From Natrinema sp. DC36 (GTDB lineage Archaea > Halobacteriota > Halobacteria > Halobacteriales > Natrialbaceae), in NCBI RefSeq assembly GCF_020405225.1, contig NZ_CP084472.1, forward strand, positions 3,534,001 through 3,598,000: a stretch of 64,000 nt of DNA, in the 5' to 3' direction. Shown piece by piece: positions 37,899-46,419 of this stretch. Made by a program: the position numbers and the translations under genes. The notes below the pieces were generated by a model, which worked only from the letters and a program-made list of their open reading frames with translations, was not told the DNA's origin and searched no databases. Numbering within the stretch: position 1 is the stretch's first letter; each line of letters starts with the position of its first letter.

Positions 37899-38200
37899 CG
37901 CGATTCGTCGTTTCGACTTTCGGTCTTCTTCCACTCGGAATAGTCCCATCTCGAGTCGGTCTCGGACCGCTTTCTCGTCGGTCTTTTACGCTGGAATAGT
38001 GTGGTGATCAGTGCTCGAGTTCTGTTATAGCGACTCGAGGTTGGACTTCGAATACCACTAGTAGGGTAAGTCGTGTTCAATGTTATACTAATCCGTTCAA
38101 AACGTTTCAACCAGTAATCTATTATATTGGTATTATCTATCCTTTGAAAGAGATATTAAAATAAATTCATTACTTCATGGTACTATACTCCGAGTGTACC
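37899..38200. other. A+T-rich 302-bp region downstream of rps7
   Basis: The composition shifts sharply to A+T around 38040, marking the left edge of the inserted island. No gene was found up to 38201. Holds the candidate promoter of the 41-aa gene. Confidence 0.6.
38156..38165 (+). promoter_or_regulatory. Candidate TATA box of the 41-aa membrane peptide gene
   Basis: TTAAAATAAA; transcription would begin near 38187, leaving a leader of about 14 nt. Confidence 0.4.
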
Positions 38201-38203
38201 ATG
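38176..38203. promoter_or_regulatory. Inverted repeat ending on the start codon of the 41-aa gene
   Basis: CATGGTAC (38176-38183), a 12-nt spacer, then GTACCATG (38196-38203). The final ATG is the start codon. It may be a DNA operator at the transcription start, or a stem that hides the start codon if the transcript begins far enough upstream. Confidence 0.6.
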
Positions 38204-38326
38204 ACGGACATTACACAGTACTTGAAGAACCACCCGCGAATGATCGGCGCCCTGTTCACGATTCTGCTGTTGCTGGCACAGGCTGGGACAGTCGCAGCAA
38301 ACAGTTCGATCTTCTTGGGACCGTAA
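38201..38326 (+). CDS. 41-aa single-helix membrane peptide (DUF7503-like)
   Basis: Translated by hand: MTDITQYLKNHPRMIGA, then a hydrophobic helix (FTILLLLAQAGTVAA, about residues 19-33) and a short tail ending in GP. It fits the haloarchaeal small-protein family I recall as DUF7503: a polar start with NHPRM, one membrane helix, and a GP end. It is convergent with the CHAT protease gene, with only 3 bp between the two stop codons. Its function is unknown. In this setting it could be a membrane effector or a substrate of the protease, but that is inference. Confidence 0.75.
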   Translation: MTDITQYLKNHPRMIGALFTILLLLAQAGTVAANSSIFLGP

Positions 38327-38329
38327 GAA

Positions 38330-40435
38330 TTAGACGTTATCAGAAAGAAGTTCGTCGCTCCATTGAACTCCCCCATTAAGTAGTACCGGAAATTCTCCCT
38401 CGTTATAAAAATCTTCCAGTTGTGAATTAGTAACTATGATATCCTCTATCCTATGGGGAATCACACTATACAGATCAACTGGTTCTAAGTAGGGAAAGAA
38501 AACACCACCCCTTCTAATTTCAGCCGATATATAAGGTACTACATCCGCTCTAATTTCTTCTTTTCCATCATTTACTAAGCATACGTTTGGTATCCGTGTT
38601 TCTGATTGTGCTATCGTCGTTCGTGCATCGCCAACCATTCGGTACTGTTGTCCAACGATATTTTCTTGCCGGGTAATATCAAGTGCTCCGTATAGCGGAA
38701 ATCCGAGGTTCAACAACCGGGCAATGAGGCTACCTATACTCACTGCACCACTATTAACAACGTTACCAAGAGTTACTATTCCACCGATACTGCCGGCTTT
38801 GACCAGGTGTAACCCTTGTTCTTGAGACTGGCACGCATTGAGAAGAAACGCCTTTGCACCGACCGTATCAACCGTCGCAGCATTTAGCTTTCCATCTGAG
38901 CACTGGAATCCCTCTGCATCGATATGACCGATATAATGGAAGAAATCACTCTCCTTCGCCAGTACCTCTGTAAGAGCAGATGTAGTAAGTTCGTAGTGAA
39001 TCGTTGTTTCAAACGGTAGCTCTTTGCGGGTTCCGTACGTTCCATTAACGCTCTTGAGTTCCTCTCTCATATCGGGGTCGTTGCAGACCACCTTGATCTC
39101 GATAGGGCCATCTTTCGGTGTCCGTCCGATACTGTTTTCGTATGCTACCAACGGTGCTGTACTCGTAATTTCCGCATTCTCGATTCCGGTCCACGATTGT
39201 TGAATTGTCGGCAGGTGTGGTGGATTGCTTGGCGTAGATATGGTCTTGTTTCCGCGGATGTTGTGTGAACTCGCACTCCGAACGAAATCGCTACTATCAC
39301 GTGTAAATTCGTTGATTGCTTTTTCAGCTACTGGATCCGCTAACGATGGATCGTTGGATTCTTCTTGAATTTTGACGACAGCGAGATCATTAGTGACGAA
39401 CGGGAGAAATTTGATGTACTTTGCAGTCGGTTCAAATTTCGTCTCGAGTTGCCAGTTCGGAAGATACGGTTGTAGCGTCGAATATGGTACCTTGAGAAAC
39501 GTCTTCACTCGTTCAGCGAGTGATTGATGATATGCAATCTTAGGATCAAAATCGAGGACTGGTTCGACTATCTCGCGTTCGTGCAGTGGAAGGGGAGTTG
39601 TTCCCTCTGTGCGAACGACGCAGCCGAGAAAGAATACTTGTCGCAGTACCCGTTTAACCGCTGTATCGAGACCGTTTTCGCAATCAAGTGAGTATCTATA
39701 GCCCGATTCAGTAATTAGTTCTGGGTTGGTACCCGGAACTACATCTGCACGAAGATAGTATGCCAGTGGTGCAACTACGAATGTGTTTTGTAGCGTTGCA
39801 GGGATTTCTATACGGATTCCTGTTTCTTTTCGATTGAATTTATTGGGAATATGAAGTTCGTCACCAAGTTTGAGACGGGGCGGGTGCCCACGAAGTGTCG
39901 GGTAAGTCCGTTCTGGGGTCGTCGTTTTTAGTGCTGAACCAAAGGCAGACACCGCTGCCATAACGTCTGCCGGGTCAGTTGTCGTTGTAATCGTCCCTGC
40001 TGGTCGCTCGTGGAATGATCGAGCACCGAGGATCACCTGAGTCGAATCGCCGAGATTGATGTATGTTTGCTTACTATCTGAGTAAATGTAGGCCGAACTC
40101 TCGACCTTGGCATAGACCTTTATGGGTCCCGACAAATCTAGGGTATATTCTCCGTGCGGGAGGTCCGCCTGCTCGCTTGGAGGGACTTTTGCAACCATGG
40201 TCTTGTCCGAATCACGAATGAGGACATGGTCGGTAGTTGGCAGCGTAATCGAACTAGTTGTAACCGCTACCGCTGCATCAATAGGAAATTTGATTTGATT
40301 CGTAGCAGCCGACTCGAGCGAAACCGGCTCGTTCGTCGTCAGCCGATACCGGTGTCGTTCGATCGGATCGATTATCTCGAGCCCGTCAGCTGTCGGCTCG
40401 AACTTCGGCGTTATTGAGTCGGGTGTGTGAGTCAT
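38330..40435 (-). CDS. CHAT-domain (caspase-like) protease
   Basis: 701 aa. The C-terminal CHAT domain has the His-Cys dyad: H504 in FFHYIGHIDAEGF and C535 in AFLLNACQSQEQG; GAGSIGGIVTLGNV-like and GFPLYGALDITRQ segments follow. The N-terminal 350 residues are beta-rich, with no recognised domain and no TPR repeats. The gene is much richer in A+T than its neighbours (23 G+C of 60 at 38461-38520), which suggests transfer. CTATAAAC at 40490-40497 gives it its own promoter. It lies 70 bp downstream of the DUF7504 gene. CHAT proteases elsewhere cut partner proteins in defence or cell-death systems. Confidence 0.85.
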   Translation of the reverse strand: MTHTPDSITPKFEPTADGLEIIDPIERHRYRLTTNEPVSLESAATNQIKFPIDAAVAVTTSSITLPTTDHVLIRDSDKTMVAKVPPSEQADLPHGEYTLDLSGPIKVYAKVESSAYIYSDSKQTYINLGDSTQVILGARSFHERPAGTITTTTDPADVMAAVSAFGSALKTTTPERTYPTLRGHPPRLKLGDELHIPNKFNRKETGIRIEIPATLQNTFVVAPLAYYLRADVVPGTNPELITESGYRYSLDCENGLDTAVKRVLRQVFFLGCVVRTEGTTPLPLHEREIVEPVLDFDPKIAYHQSLAERVKTFLKVPYSTLQPYLPNWQLETKFEPTAKYIKFLPFVTNDLAVVKIQEESNDPSLADPVAEKAINEFTRDSSDFVRSASSHNIRGNKTISTPSNPPHLPTIQQSWTGIENAEITSTAPLVAYENSIGRTPKDGPIEIKVVCNDPDMREELKSVNGTYGTRKELPFETTIHYELTTSALTEVLAKESDFFHYIGHIDAEGFQCSDGKLNAATVDTVGAKAFLLNACQSQEQGLHLVKAGSIGGIVTLGNVVNSGAVSIGSLIARLLNLGFPLYGALDITRQENIVGQQYRMVGDARTTIAQSETRIPNVCLVNDGKEEIRADVVPYISAEIRRGGVFFPYLEPVDLYSVIPHRIEDIIVTNSQLEDFYNEGEFPVLLNGGVQWSDELLSDNV

Positions 40436-40487
40436 ACGGCTTCTGTGCGATCGATCGTGGCAGTTCTCGAGACCGGATGCGTAGACC

Positions 40488-40497
40488 GTTTATAGCG
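40488..40497 (-). promoter_or_regulatory. TATA box of the CHAT protease gene
   Basis: CGCTATAAAC on the minus strand; transcription would start near 40466, with a leader of about 30 nt before the ATG at 40435. Confidence 0.5.
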
Positions 40498-40505
40498 ATC
40501 AACCG

Positions 40506-41204
40506 TTACTCCGAATCGACCGGCAGCCAGCCGGAGCTGTAGGATCCGTCGTCGATATCCCACCGCTCCTGGTAGTCGCCGTTTTGCTCCCGAAGCTCGA
40601 CGACCACGTCGAAAAGCGGCGAGAAGACTGGAACGACCTGTGCGTCCCGTTCGACCGGGAGGTGATAGTGCACCATTCCGTCGATGTCCCTCGTTCGGCC
40701 GTTGATCAAGTGCAGAAACTTGAACATTCGCTGTCTGCCGTACTCCTCGAGGAGGGGAAGCAACGAATCGATTCCGACCCTGATCTCGGACGGCTCGAGC
40801 ACGTCGGCGGTGGCTTCGAAGGATTCGATCGCACTCGAGATGGCGATGCCGAGGTCGGCGAGGGTATCGACATCGGTCGTCGACGGTTCGATCGACGGCG
40901 ACACACTCGGAGCGGTCGCCGCGGCACTGCGCGCCTGCGCGTTGTAGGTGATGACCGACAGCGTCTCCGAACTACTGTCGTCGACGAAGTGTGAGACGGG
41001 GTGTGGTTCGCCAGTCGTCGAGACCAGGACGCGTCGCCGAACACGGCTGGCCCCACAACCTAGCAGCCGTTGGCAGGTATCTCGACGCTGGTCGGGCTGA
41101 ACGGTGCCCACGACGAGAACGCTCGCCCCCTCGCGTTTCAATCGCGTTAGCTCGTCGGAGAAGCCGTCCCCGTTCGTCCCCCCACAGTCCGTTTCCGAGA
41201 GCAT
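40506..41204 (-). CDS. RecA/KaiC-like DUF7504 family protein
   Basis: 232 aa. It looks like a RecA-type core lacking a normal Walker A: strand ASVLVVGTV (27-35), a long low-complexity Ser/Thr/Pro loop (about 95-112), the Walker B-like strand EIRVGIDSLLPLLEEYG (140-156), and GMVHYHLPVERD. It ends in a beta-rich ELREQNGDYQERWDID segment. It matches the haloarchaeal family I recall as DUF7504, often near DUF7503 and CHAT genes. The ATG at 41204 was chosen; GTG 41207 or starts further upstream are possible. G+C content is normal for the genome. Confidence 0.7.
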   Translation of the reverse strand: MLSETDCGGTNGDGFSDELTRLKREGASVLVVGTVQPDQRRDTCQRLLGCGASRVRRRVLVSTTGEPHPVSHFVDDSSSETLSVITYNAQARSAAATAPSVSPSIEPSTTDVDTLADLGIAISSAIESFEATADVLEPSEIRVGIDSLLPLLEEYGRQRMFKFLHLINGRTRDIDGMVHYHLPVERDAQVVPVFSPLFDVVVELREQNGDYQERWDIDDGSYSSGWLPVDSE

Positions 41205-41352
41205 CACTAGTATGTTCCACAGTTTTATCTCCTCAAACAATAAATGTTCGGGTTGAAGTGTACCGGACACTGCTTCGATGAACCGCCGTCTCAGGTATCC
41301 GCTCGAGTCGGCCGATCACGCCGGTTACCGTCGCGATTCGGGTCGTGAAGAC

Positions 41353-42108
41353 TCAGTCCGCTGCGGGTCCCTCGCCGCCGACGTACGCCCGGGTCGCGTC
41401 GACGAGCACCTGTCGGTAGGAGCTCGTGTCGGGTTCCCGCGCGAGCTCTCGGAACCGCTGTTTGAACGCCTCGAAGTCGACCTTCGGTGCATCCATCGCG
41501 GCCGCGTGCGCGAGGTCGTAGAGCCGGTGGTCCCTGTCGACGAGATCGTGCCGTTCCGCGAGCGCCAGTGCGAAGGCGGCGTTTACGGCCGTGATCTCCG
41601 GGTCGGCGCTCGCGGAGAGGCGCTCGAGGCCGGGCCGGGGCGGCGTCTCGGGTCGGTCGGCGACCGCCGCGGCGAGGCTCGACTCGAGAAAGGAGAGCAG
41701 TTTCTCGCCGGGGCCGACCGAGAGCGTGATGTCGTCGGCGTAGATGTCTTTCATGTGATTCGCGATCTGATAGCAGTGAGAGAGTTTGCGCCGTTCGACG
41801 CTCTTGCCGGCCAGCGCGAGATAGAGCACTTCCTCGGTCGACTGCGTGTGGGAGGGGTGTCGTTGCTCGTGGCGAGCCATGTGTGCGAATTCGTGAAGGG
41901 CGAGTTCGCGGGCCATCGCCGACGAGGCGGCCTGCCTCGAGATGTTGAGCACGTGGCGATCGTCGTAGTGGGCGGCCCAGGTTCGTTCGTCCGGATCGTC
42001 GCGGAGGTGGACGTAGACCGGCAGCGAGAGGTCGTGTTCGGTTTCGAAGAGGTCGCGAGCGCTGAGGAATGGAGAAGTCGGGCCCGGCCCCTGAACGCGG
42101 ATATCCAT
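41353..42108 (-). CDS. DUF5781 family protein with HExxH motif
   Basis: 251 aa. The central LALHEFAHMARHE (H72, E73, H76) is a zinc-metalloprotease-like motif; the flanking sequence is helical and acidic. It resembles the haloarchaeal family DUF5781. No signal peptide, so probably cytoplasmic. The ATG at 42108 gives MDIRVQGPGPTS; the longer frame to 42186 is rejected for lack of a plausible start region. It lies between the DUF7504 gene and fusA, divergent from fusA. Confidence 0.72.
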   Translation of the reverse strand: MDIRVQGPGPTSPFLSARDLFETEHDLSLPVYVHLRDDPDERTWAAHYDDRHVLNISRQAASSAMARELALHEFAHMARHEQRHPSHTQSTEEVLYLALAGKSVERRKLSHCYQIANHMKDIYADDITLSVGPGEKLLSFLESSLAAAVADRPETPPRPGLERLSASADPEITAVNAAFALALAERHDLVDRDHRLYDLAHAAAMDAPKVDFEAFKQRFRELAREPDTSSYRQVLVDATRAYVGGEGPAAD

Positions 42109-42353
42109 GTGTAATACTAGCAAGAGCCGACGGGATTTGACTCTTGTGTGCGATTGCACGCGGGTGAATTGGGCCGTGTCCTCCACACGGCCACGGTGTC
42201 GATGTGAGTTCGGAGCACGGTGTTCCGGGAGTGTGCGGTCGCGTCATCGTGGATCGGGGGCCACACATTATGAGAGGGATTCACTCACCTAAATTGGATA
42301 TTCAAACGTTCGAACCGGGAAAGACGACGGATTTCGGCGGCGACGAAACACTA

Positions 42354-42360
42354 CCCTTTT
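42354..42360 (+). promoter_or_regulatory. TATA region of fusA
   Basis: CCCTTTT, 28-34 nt before the ATG at 42388. fusA therefore has its own promoter despite being cut off from rps12-rps7. Confidence 0.4.
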
Positions 42361-42387
42361 GACCCCGCTGGCGGTAATGGGATATAT

Positions 42388-44574
42388 ATGGGCCGACGCA
42401 AGAAGATCGTCCAAGAGTGTGAACGGCTGATGGACGACCCGGAGAACATCCGGAACATCGCCATCGCCGCTCACGTCGACCACGGGAAAACAACCCTTAC
42501 GGACAATCTGCTGGCTGGTGCCGGCATGATCTCCGACGAGACCGCGGGTGAACAACTCGCGATGGACACCGAGGAAGACGAGCAAGAACGCGGGATCACC
42601 ATCGACGCGGCAAACGTCTCGATGACCCACGAGTACGAGGATCAGAACCACCTGATCAACCTCATCGACACGCCCGGCCACGTCGACTTCGGTGGCGACG
42701 TGACCCGAGCGATGCGTGCCGTCGACGGTGCGCTCGTCGTCGTCGACGCCGTTGAGGGTGCGATGCCTCAGACCGAGACGGTGCTGCGACAGGCGCTCCG
42801 AGAGGGCGTCAAGCCGACCCTGTTCATCAACAAGGTCGACCGTCTGATCTCCGAACTGCAGGAAGGACCCGAAGAGATGCAGAACCGGCTTCTGTCGGTC
42901 ATCCACGACGTCAACGAACTTATCCGTGGGATGACCGAGGAGATGGACGACATCGACGACTGGACCGTCTCCGTCGAAGAGGGGACCGTCGGCTTCGGCT
43001 CCGCACTGTACAAGTGGGGCGTCTCCATGCCCTCGATGCAGCGCACCGGGATGGACTTCGGCGAAATCATGGAGCTCGAGCGCAACGACAAGCGCCAGGA
43101 ACTCCACGAGCGGACGCCGCTGTCGGACGTCGTGCTCGACATGGTCTGTGAGCACTTCCCGAACCCGGTTAACGCCCAACCCCGTCGTATCCCGCGTATC
43201 TGGCGCGGCGACGCCGACTCCGACCTCGCAGACTCGATGCGCCTCGTCGACGAGGACGGCGAGGTCGTCCTGATGGTTACCGACATCGCGATGGACCCCC
43301 ACGCCGGTGAGGTCGCATCCGGCCGCGTCTTCTCCGGAACGCTCGAGAAGGGCCAGGAACTCTACGTCTCCGGGACGGCGGGGAAGAACCGCGTCCAGTC
43401 CGTCGGCGTCTACATGGGCGGCGAACGCGAGGAAGTCGATCACGTTCCGGCGGGGAACATCGCCGCCGTCACCGGCCTCAAAGACGCCATCGCCGGGTCG
43501 ACCGTCTCCGGCGTCGAGATGACGCCGTTCGAGACGATCGAACACATCTCGGAACCGGTCATCACCAAGAGCGTGGAGGCCCAGACGATGGACGACCTGC
43601 CGAAGCTCATCGAGACCCTTCGACAAGTGTCCAAGGAGGACCCCACGATCCAGATTACGATCAACGAGGATACCGGCGAACACCTGATCTCCGGACAGGG
43701 TGAACTCCACCTCGAGGTCATCACCCAGCGTATCGAGAAGAATCAGGGGATCCCGGTCAACACCGGCGAACCGATCGTCGTCTACCGCGAGGCGATCCAG
43801 CGCGCGAGCGACCAGGTCGAAGGCATCTCCCCGAACCGTCACAACCGCTTTTACATCTCCGTCGAGCCGCTGCCGGACGACGTCGTCGATGCGGTCAAGA
43901 AAGGCGAGGCGTCGATGGACATGCCCGAGCAGGAACGCCGCGAGGCCCTGCAGGACGCCGGCATGGACAAGGACGACTCGCAGGAAGTCGAGCACATCCA
44001 CGGCTCGAACATCCTGCTGGACCAGACGAAGGGTATCCAGCACCTGAATGAGACGATGGAGCTGTTCATCGAGGGACTCGAGGACGCCCTCGACAACGGC
44101 CCACTGGCGAACGAGCCGGTGCAGGGGACGCTCATCCGTCTGCACGACGCTCGACTCCACGAGGACACCATCCACCGCGGCCCGGCTCAGGTCATTCCCG
44201 CGACCCGGAACGCCGTCCACAAGGCGCTGATCGACGGTCGCATCAAGATGCTCGAGCCGATGCAGGACGCTCGTATCGACGTTCCCAACGACCACATGGG
44301 CGCTGCGTCCGGCGAGATTCAGGGCCGTCGTGGCCGCGTCGACGACATGTACCAGGAAGGAGACCTCATGGTCGTCGAGGGTATCGCGCCCGTCGGCGAG
44401 ATGATCGGGTTCGCGAGCGACATCCGCTCCGCGACCGAGGGTCGTGCCTCCTGGAACACCGAGAACGCCGGCTTCGAGGTCATGGCCGACTCCCTCCAGC
44501 GCGAGAAGATCATGGAGATCCGCGAGCGCAAGGGCATGAAGCTCGAGCTGCCGCCAGCGATCGACTACCTCTAA
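42388..44574 (+). CDS. fusA: Translation elongation factor aEF-2
   Basis: 728 aa GTPase that drives ribosomal translocation. The G1 loop [15 protein letters not shown] is near 29-43, then DTPGHVDF and NKVDRL. Domain IV contains [17 protein letters not shown], where the diphthamide-modified His is expected. The C-terminus [19 protein letters not shown] is normal. The start [15 protein letters not shown] is the family's usual one. A T-run (44580-44584) follows the stop. Confidence 0.97.
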   Translation: MGRRKKIVQECERLMDDPENIRNIAIAAHVDHGKTTLTDNLLAGAGMISDETAGEQLAMDTEEDEQERGITIDAANVSMTHEYEDQNHLINLIDTPGHVDFGGDVTRAMRAVDGALVVVDAVEGAMPQTETVLRQALREGVKPTLFINKVDRLISELQEGPEEMQNRLLSVIHDVNELIRGMTEEMDDIDDWTVSVEEGTVGFGSALYKWGVSMPSMQRTGMDFGEIMELERNDKRQELHERTPLSDVVLDMVCEHFPNPVNAQPRRIPRIWRGDADSDLADSMRLVDEDGEVVLMVTDIAMDPHAGEVASGRVFSGTLEKGQELYVSGTAGKNRVQSVGVYMGGEREEVDHVPAGNIAAVTGLKDAIAGSTVSGVEMTPFETIEHISEPVITKSVEAQTMDDLPKLIETLRQVSKEDPTIQITINEDTGEHLISGQGELHLEVITQRIEKNQGIPVNTGEPIVVYREAIQRASDQVEGISPNRHNRFYISVEPLPDDVVDAVKKGEASMDMPEQERREALQDAGMDKDDSQEVEHIHGSNILLDQTKGIQHLNETMELFIEGLEDALDNGPLANEPVQGTLIRLHDARLHEDTIHRGPAQVIPATRNAVHKALIDGRIKMLEPMQDARIDVPNDHMGAASGEIQGRRGRVDDMYQEGDLMVVEGIAPVGEMIGFASDIRSATEGRASWNTENAGFEVMADSLQREKIMEIRERKGMKLELPPAIDYL

Positions 44575-44919
44575 CGACCTTTTTCCTCTCGGGTTCACTC
44601 ACTCCGTTCGTTCACCACTCGAGCAAAAAATCTCGACCAAAAAAGGCCGCGAGCGTCCTCGACGCTCGCGGTACAATCACTGGACCGCCAGCCGTGCCTG
44701 CCGTTGACTATTCAATTTAAAACCGAATTCGTAACGTAGCTCTGGCTCGAGAGCCGGTGCCAGATGATTGGCGGACATCCTCTCGTCAGACGAAATCGAA
44801 GACGGACGAAACGCGGCCGAGCGGTTCGACGCTCGAGTAGTTCGGCTGGTCGTGACGAAGAGCGATGACTGCAGGCACAAACCCCTTGCAGAAGGACGTC
44901 GCTGCAGTGTGGCGGATCG
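44575..44919. other. 345-bp intergenic region after fusA
   Basis: Between two convergent genes (fusA and serS). It has a T-run directly after the fusA stop (44580-44584) and a strong hairpin at 44647-44671. No gene is seen. Confidence 0.6.
44647..44671. terminator. Perfect 11-bp hairpin between fusA and serS
   Basis: CCGCGAGCGTC, loop CTC, GACGCTCGCGG. It lies 73 bp past the fusA stop and is not followed by a T-run, so it may act as an RNA-stability element or block read-through in both directions rather than as a classical terminator. Confidence 0.45.
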
Positions 44920-46299
44920 CTACTCTCGCTCGCCCGCACCGAGCGCCGCCTCGCCGACCTTCTCGTGGCCCTCGATGACCTCTTTTCCGCCCATGTACGG
45001 CTGCAGGGGCTCGGGGATCGTCACCGTGCCGTCCTCGTTCTGGTAGTACTCGAGGAGCGCCACCATAACCCGGGGGATCGCGAGCCCGGAGGCGTTCAGG
45101 GTGTGGAGATATTCGGCCGATTCGTGGCGCTCGGGCCGGTAGCGCAGGCCGGCGCGGCGGGCCTGGAAATCCTCGAAGTTCGACGCGCTCGAGACCTCGA
45201 GCCAGCGGCCGCCTTCCTCGGGGCCGTCGTCCATGTCGTCGCCGGGGGCCCAGACCTCGATGTCGTAGGTCTTGGCGCTGGCGAAGGTCAGATCGCCGGT
45301 ACAGAGTTCGAGGACGCGGTAGGGGAGGCCGAGTTGTTTGAGGACTTCCTCGGCTTCCTCGAGGAGGTTCTCGAGGCGGTCGTAGCTCTCCTCGGGTTCG
45401 ACGAAGTTGACGAGTTCGACCTTGTTGAACTGGTGGACGCGGACGATGCCTCGCGTTTCGGTACCGTGCTCGCCGGCCTCGCGTCGGAAGTTGGGCGTGT
45501 AGGCCTGGTGTTTGAGCGGGAGGTCGTCGTCGAGGAGGATCTCGTTTGCGTACATGTTGGTGACCGGTACCTCCGCGGTGGGGCAGAGCCAGAGGTCCTC
45601 CTCGTCGTACGCCTCCTCGTTGCTCCCGCCCAGGCGGTAGGCATCGTCGGCGAACTTCGGGAGCTGGCCGGTGCCGCGCATGGAGGCGCTCTTGACCGGG
45701 ATCGGCGGAAACACGTCGACGTAGTCCTGCTCGCGGTGGATGTCCAGCATGAACTGGATCAGGGCGTGCTCGAGCTGTGCGCCCTCGCCCTTGAGGAAGT
45801 AGAAGCCAGCGCCGGTCGTCTTGGCGGCGCGTTCCTCGTCGATGATGTCGAGCTCCTCGCCGAGGTCGTAGTGGGGGATAACCTCGTCGGGCAGCTCGTG
45901 CGAGTCGTCGAACCCCCAGCGCCGATCCTCGACGTTGTGTCGCTCGTCGATCCCCAGCGGAACGCTCTCGTGGGGGAGCTGTGGGATCTCGAGGATTCGT
46001 TCTTTGAGTTCGTCCTCGAGTTCGACGCCCTCTTCCTCGACCTCCTCGATCTCGTCTTTGAGTTCTCGGGACCGCTCGATAGCGTCCTCCCGTTCCTCGT
46101 CTTTGCCCTCGGCGACGAGTTCACCGATCTTCTTGGTGATCTGGTTGCGCTGATGGCGCAGGTCGTCGCCGCGAGCCTTCAGTTCTCGCCACCGCTCGTC
46201 GAGCTCGAGTAACTCGTCGAGGTCGACGTCCGCCCCGCGGTTCTCGAGGGCGTCGCGTACCTCGTCGGGGTTCTCGCGCAGATAGGTCCGGTCGAGCAT
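44920..46299 (-). CDS. serS: Seryl-tRNA synthetase (class II)
   Basis: 459 aa, charging tRNA-Ser. An N-terminal antiparallel coiled coil (about 30-105, rich in E, K and R) binds the long variable arm of tRNA. Catalytic motifs: TAEVPVTNMYANEIL, motif 2 FRREAGEHGTETRGIVRVHQF, and motif 3 LNASGLAIPRVMVALLE. It is the standard bacterial-type enzyme, also normal in haloarchaea. The ATG at 46299 (MLDRTYLRENPDEVR) is the conserved start; the much longer open frame upstream is antisense to the next gene. Confidence 0.96.
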   Translation of the reverse strand: MLDRTYLRENPDEVRDALENRGADVDLDELLELDERWRELKARGDDLRHQRNQITKKIGELVAEGKDEEREDAIERSRELKDEIEEVEEEGVELEDELKERILEIPQLPHESVPLGIDERHNVEDRRWGFDDSHELPDEVIPHYDLGEELDIIDEERAAKTTGAGFYFLKGEGAQLEHALIQFMLDIHREQDYVDVFPPIPVKSASMRGTGQLPKFADDAYRLGGSNEEAYDEEDLWLCPTAEVPVTNMYANEILLDDDLPLKHQAYTPNFRREAGEHGTETRGIVRVHQFNKVELVNFVEPEESYDRLENLLEEAEEVLKQLGLPYRVLELCTGDLTFASAKTYDIEVWAPGDDMDDGPEEGGRWLEVSSASNFEDFQARRAGLRYRPERHESAEYLHTLNASGLAIPRVMVALLEYYQNEDGTVTIPEPLQPYMGGKEVIEGHEKVGEAALGAGERE

Positions 46300-46419
46300 T
46301 GGTCTTGCCCATGCGTTCTTTGTGCCCGGGCAAAACCGTGTCGGAAGGCCGCCTCTCCCTCGCTCGTTCGAGCCGTCGGCGGGAAACGCTTTTTTCGCCG
46401 GCGGGCCGACTCTCACGGT

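Noticed and set aside
42289-44598. 769-codon open frame opposite fusA
   Set aside because: Antisense shadow of aEF-2; long complementary frames are expected at this base composition.
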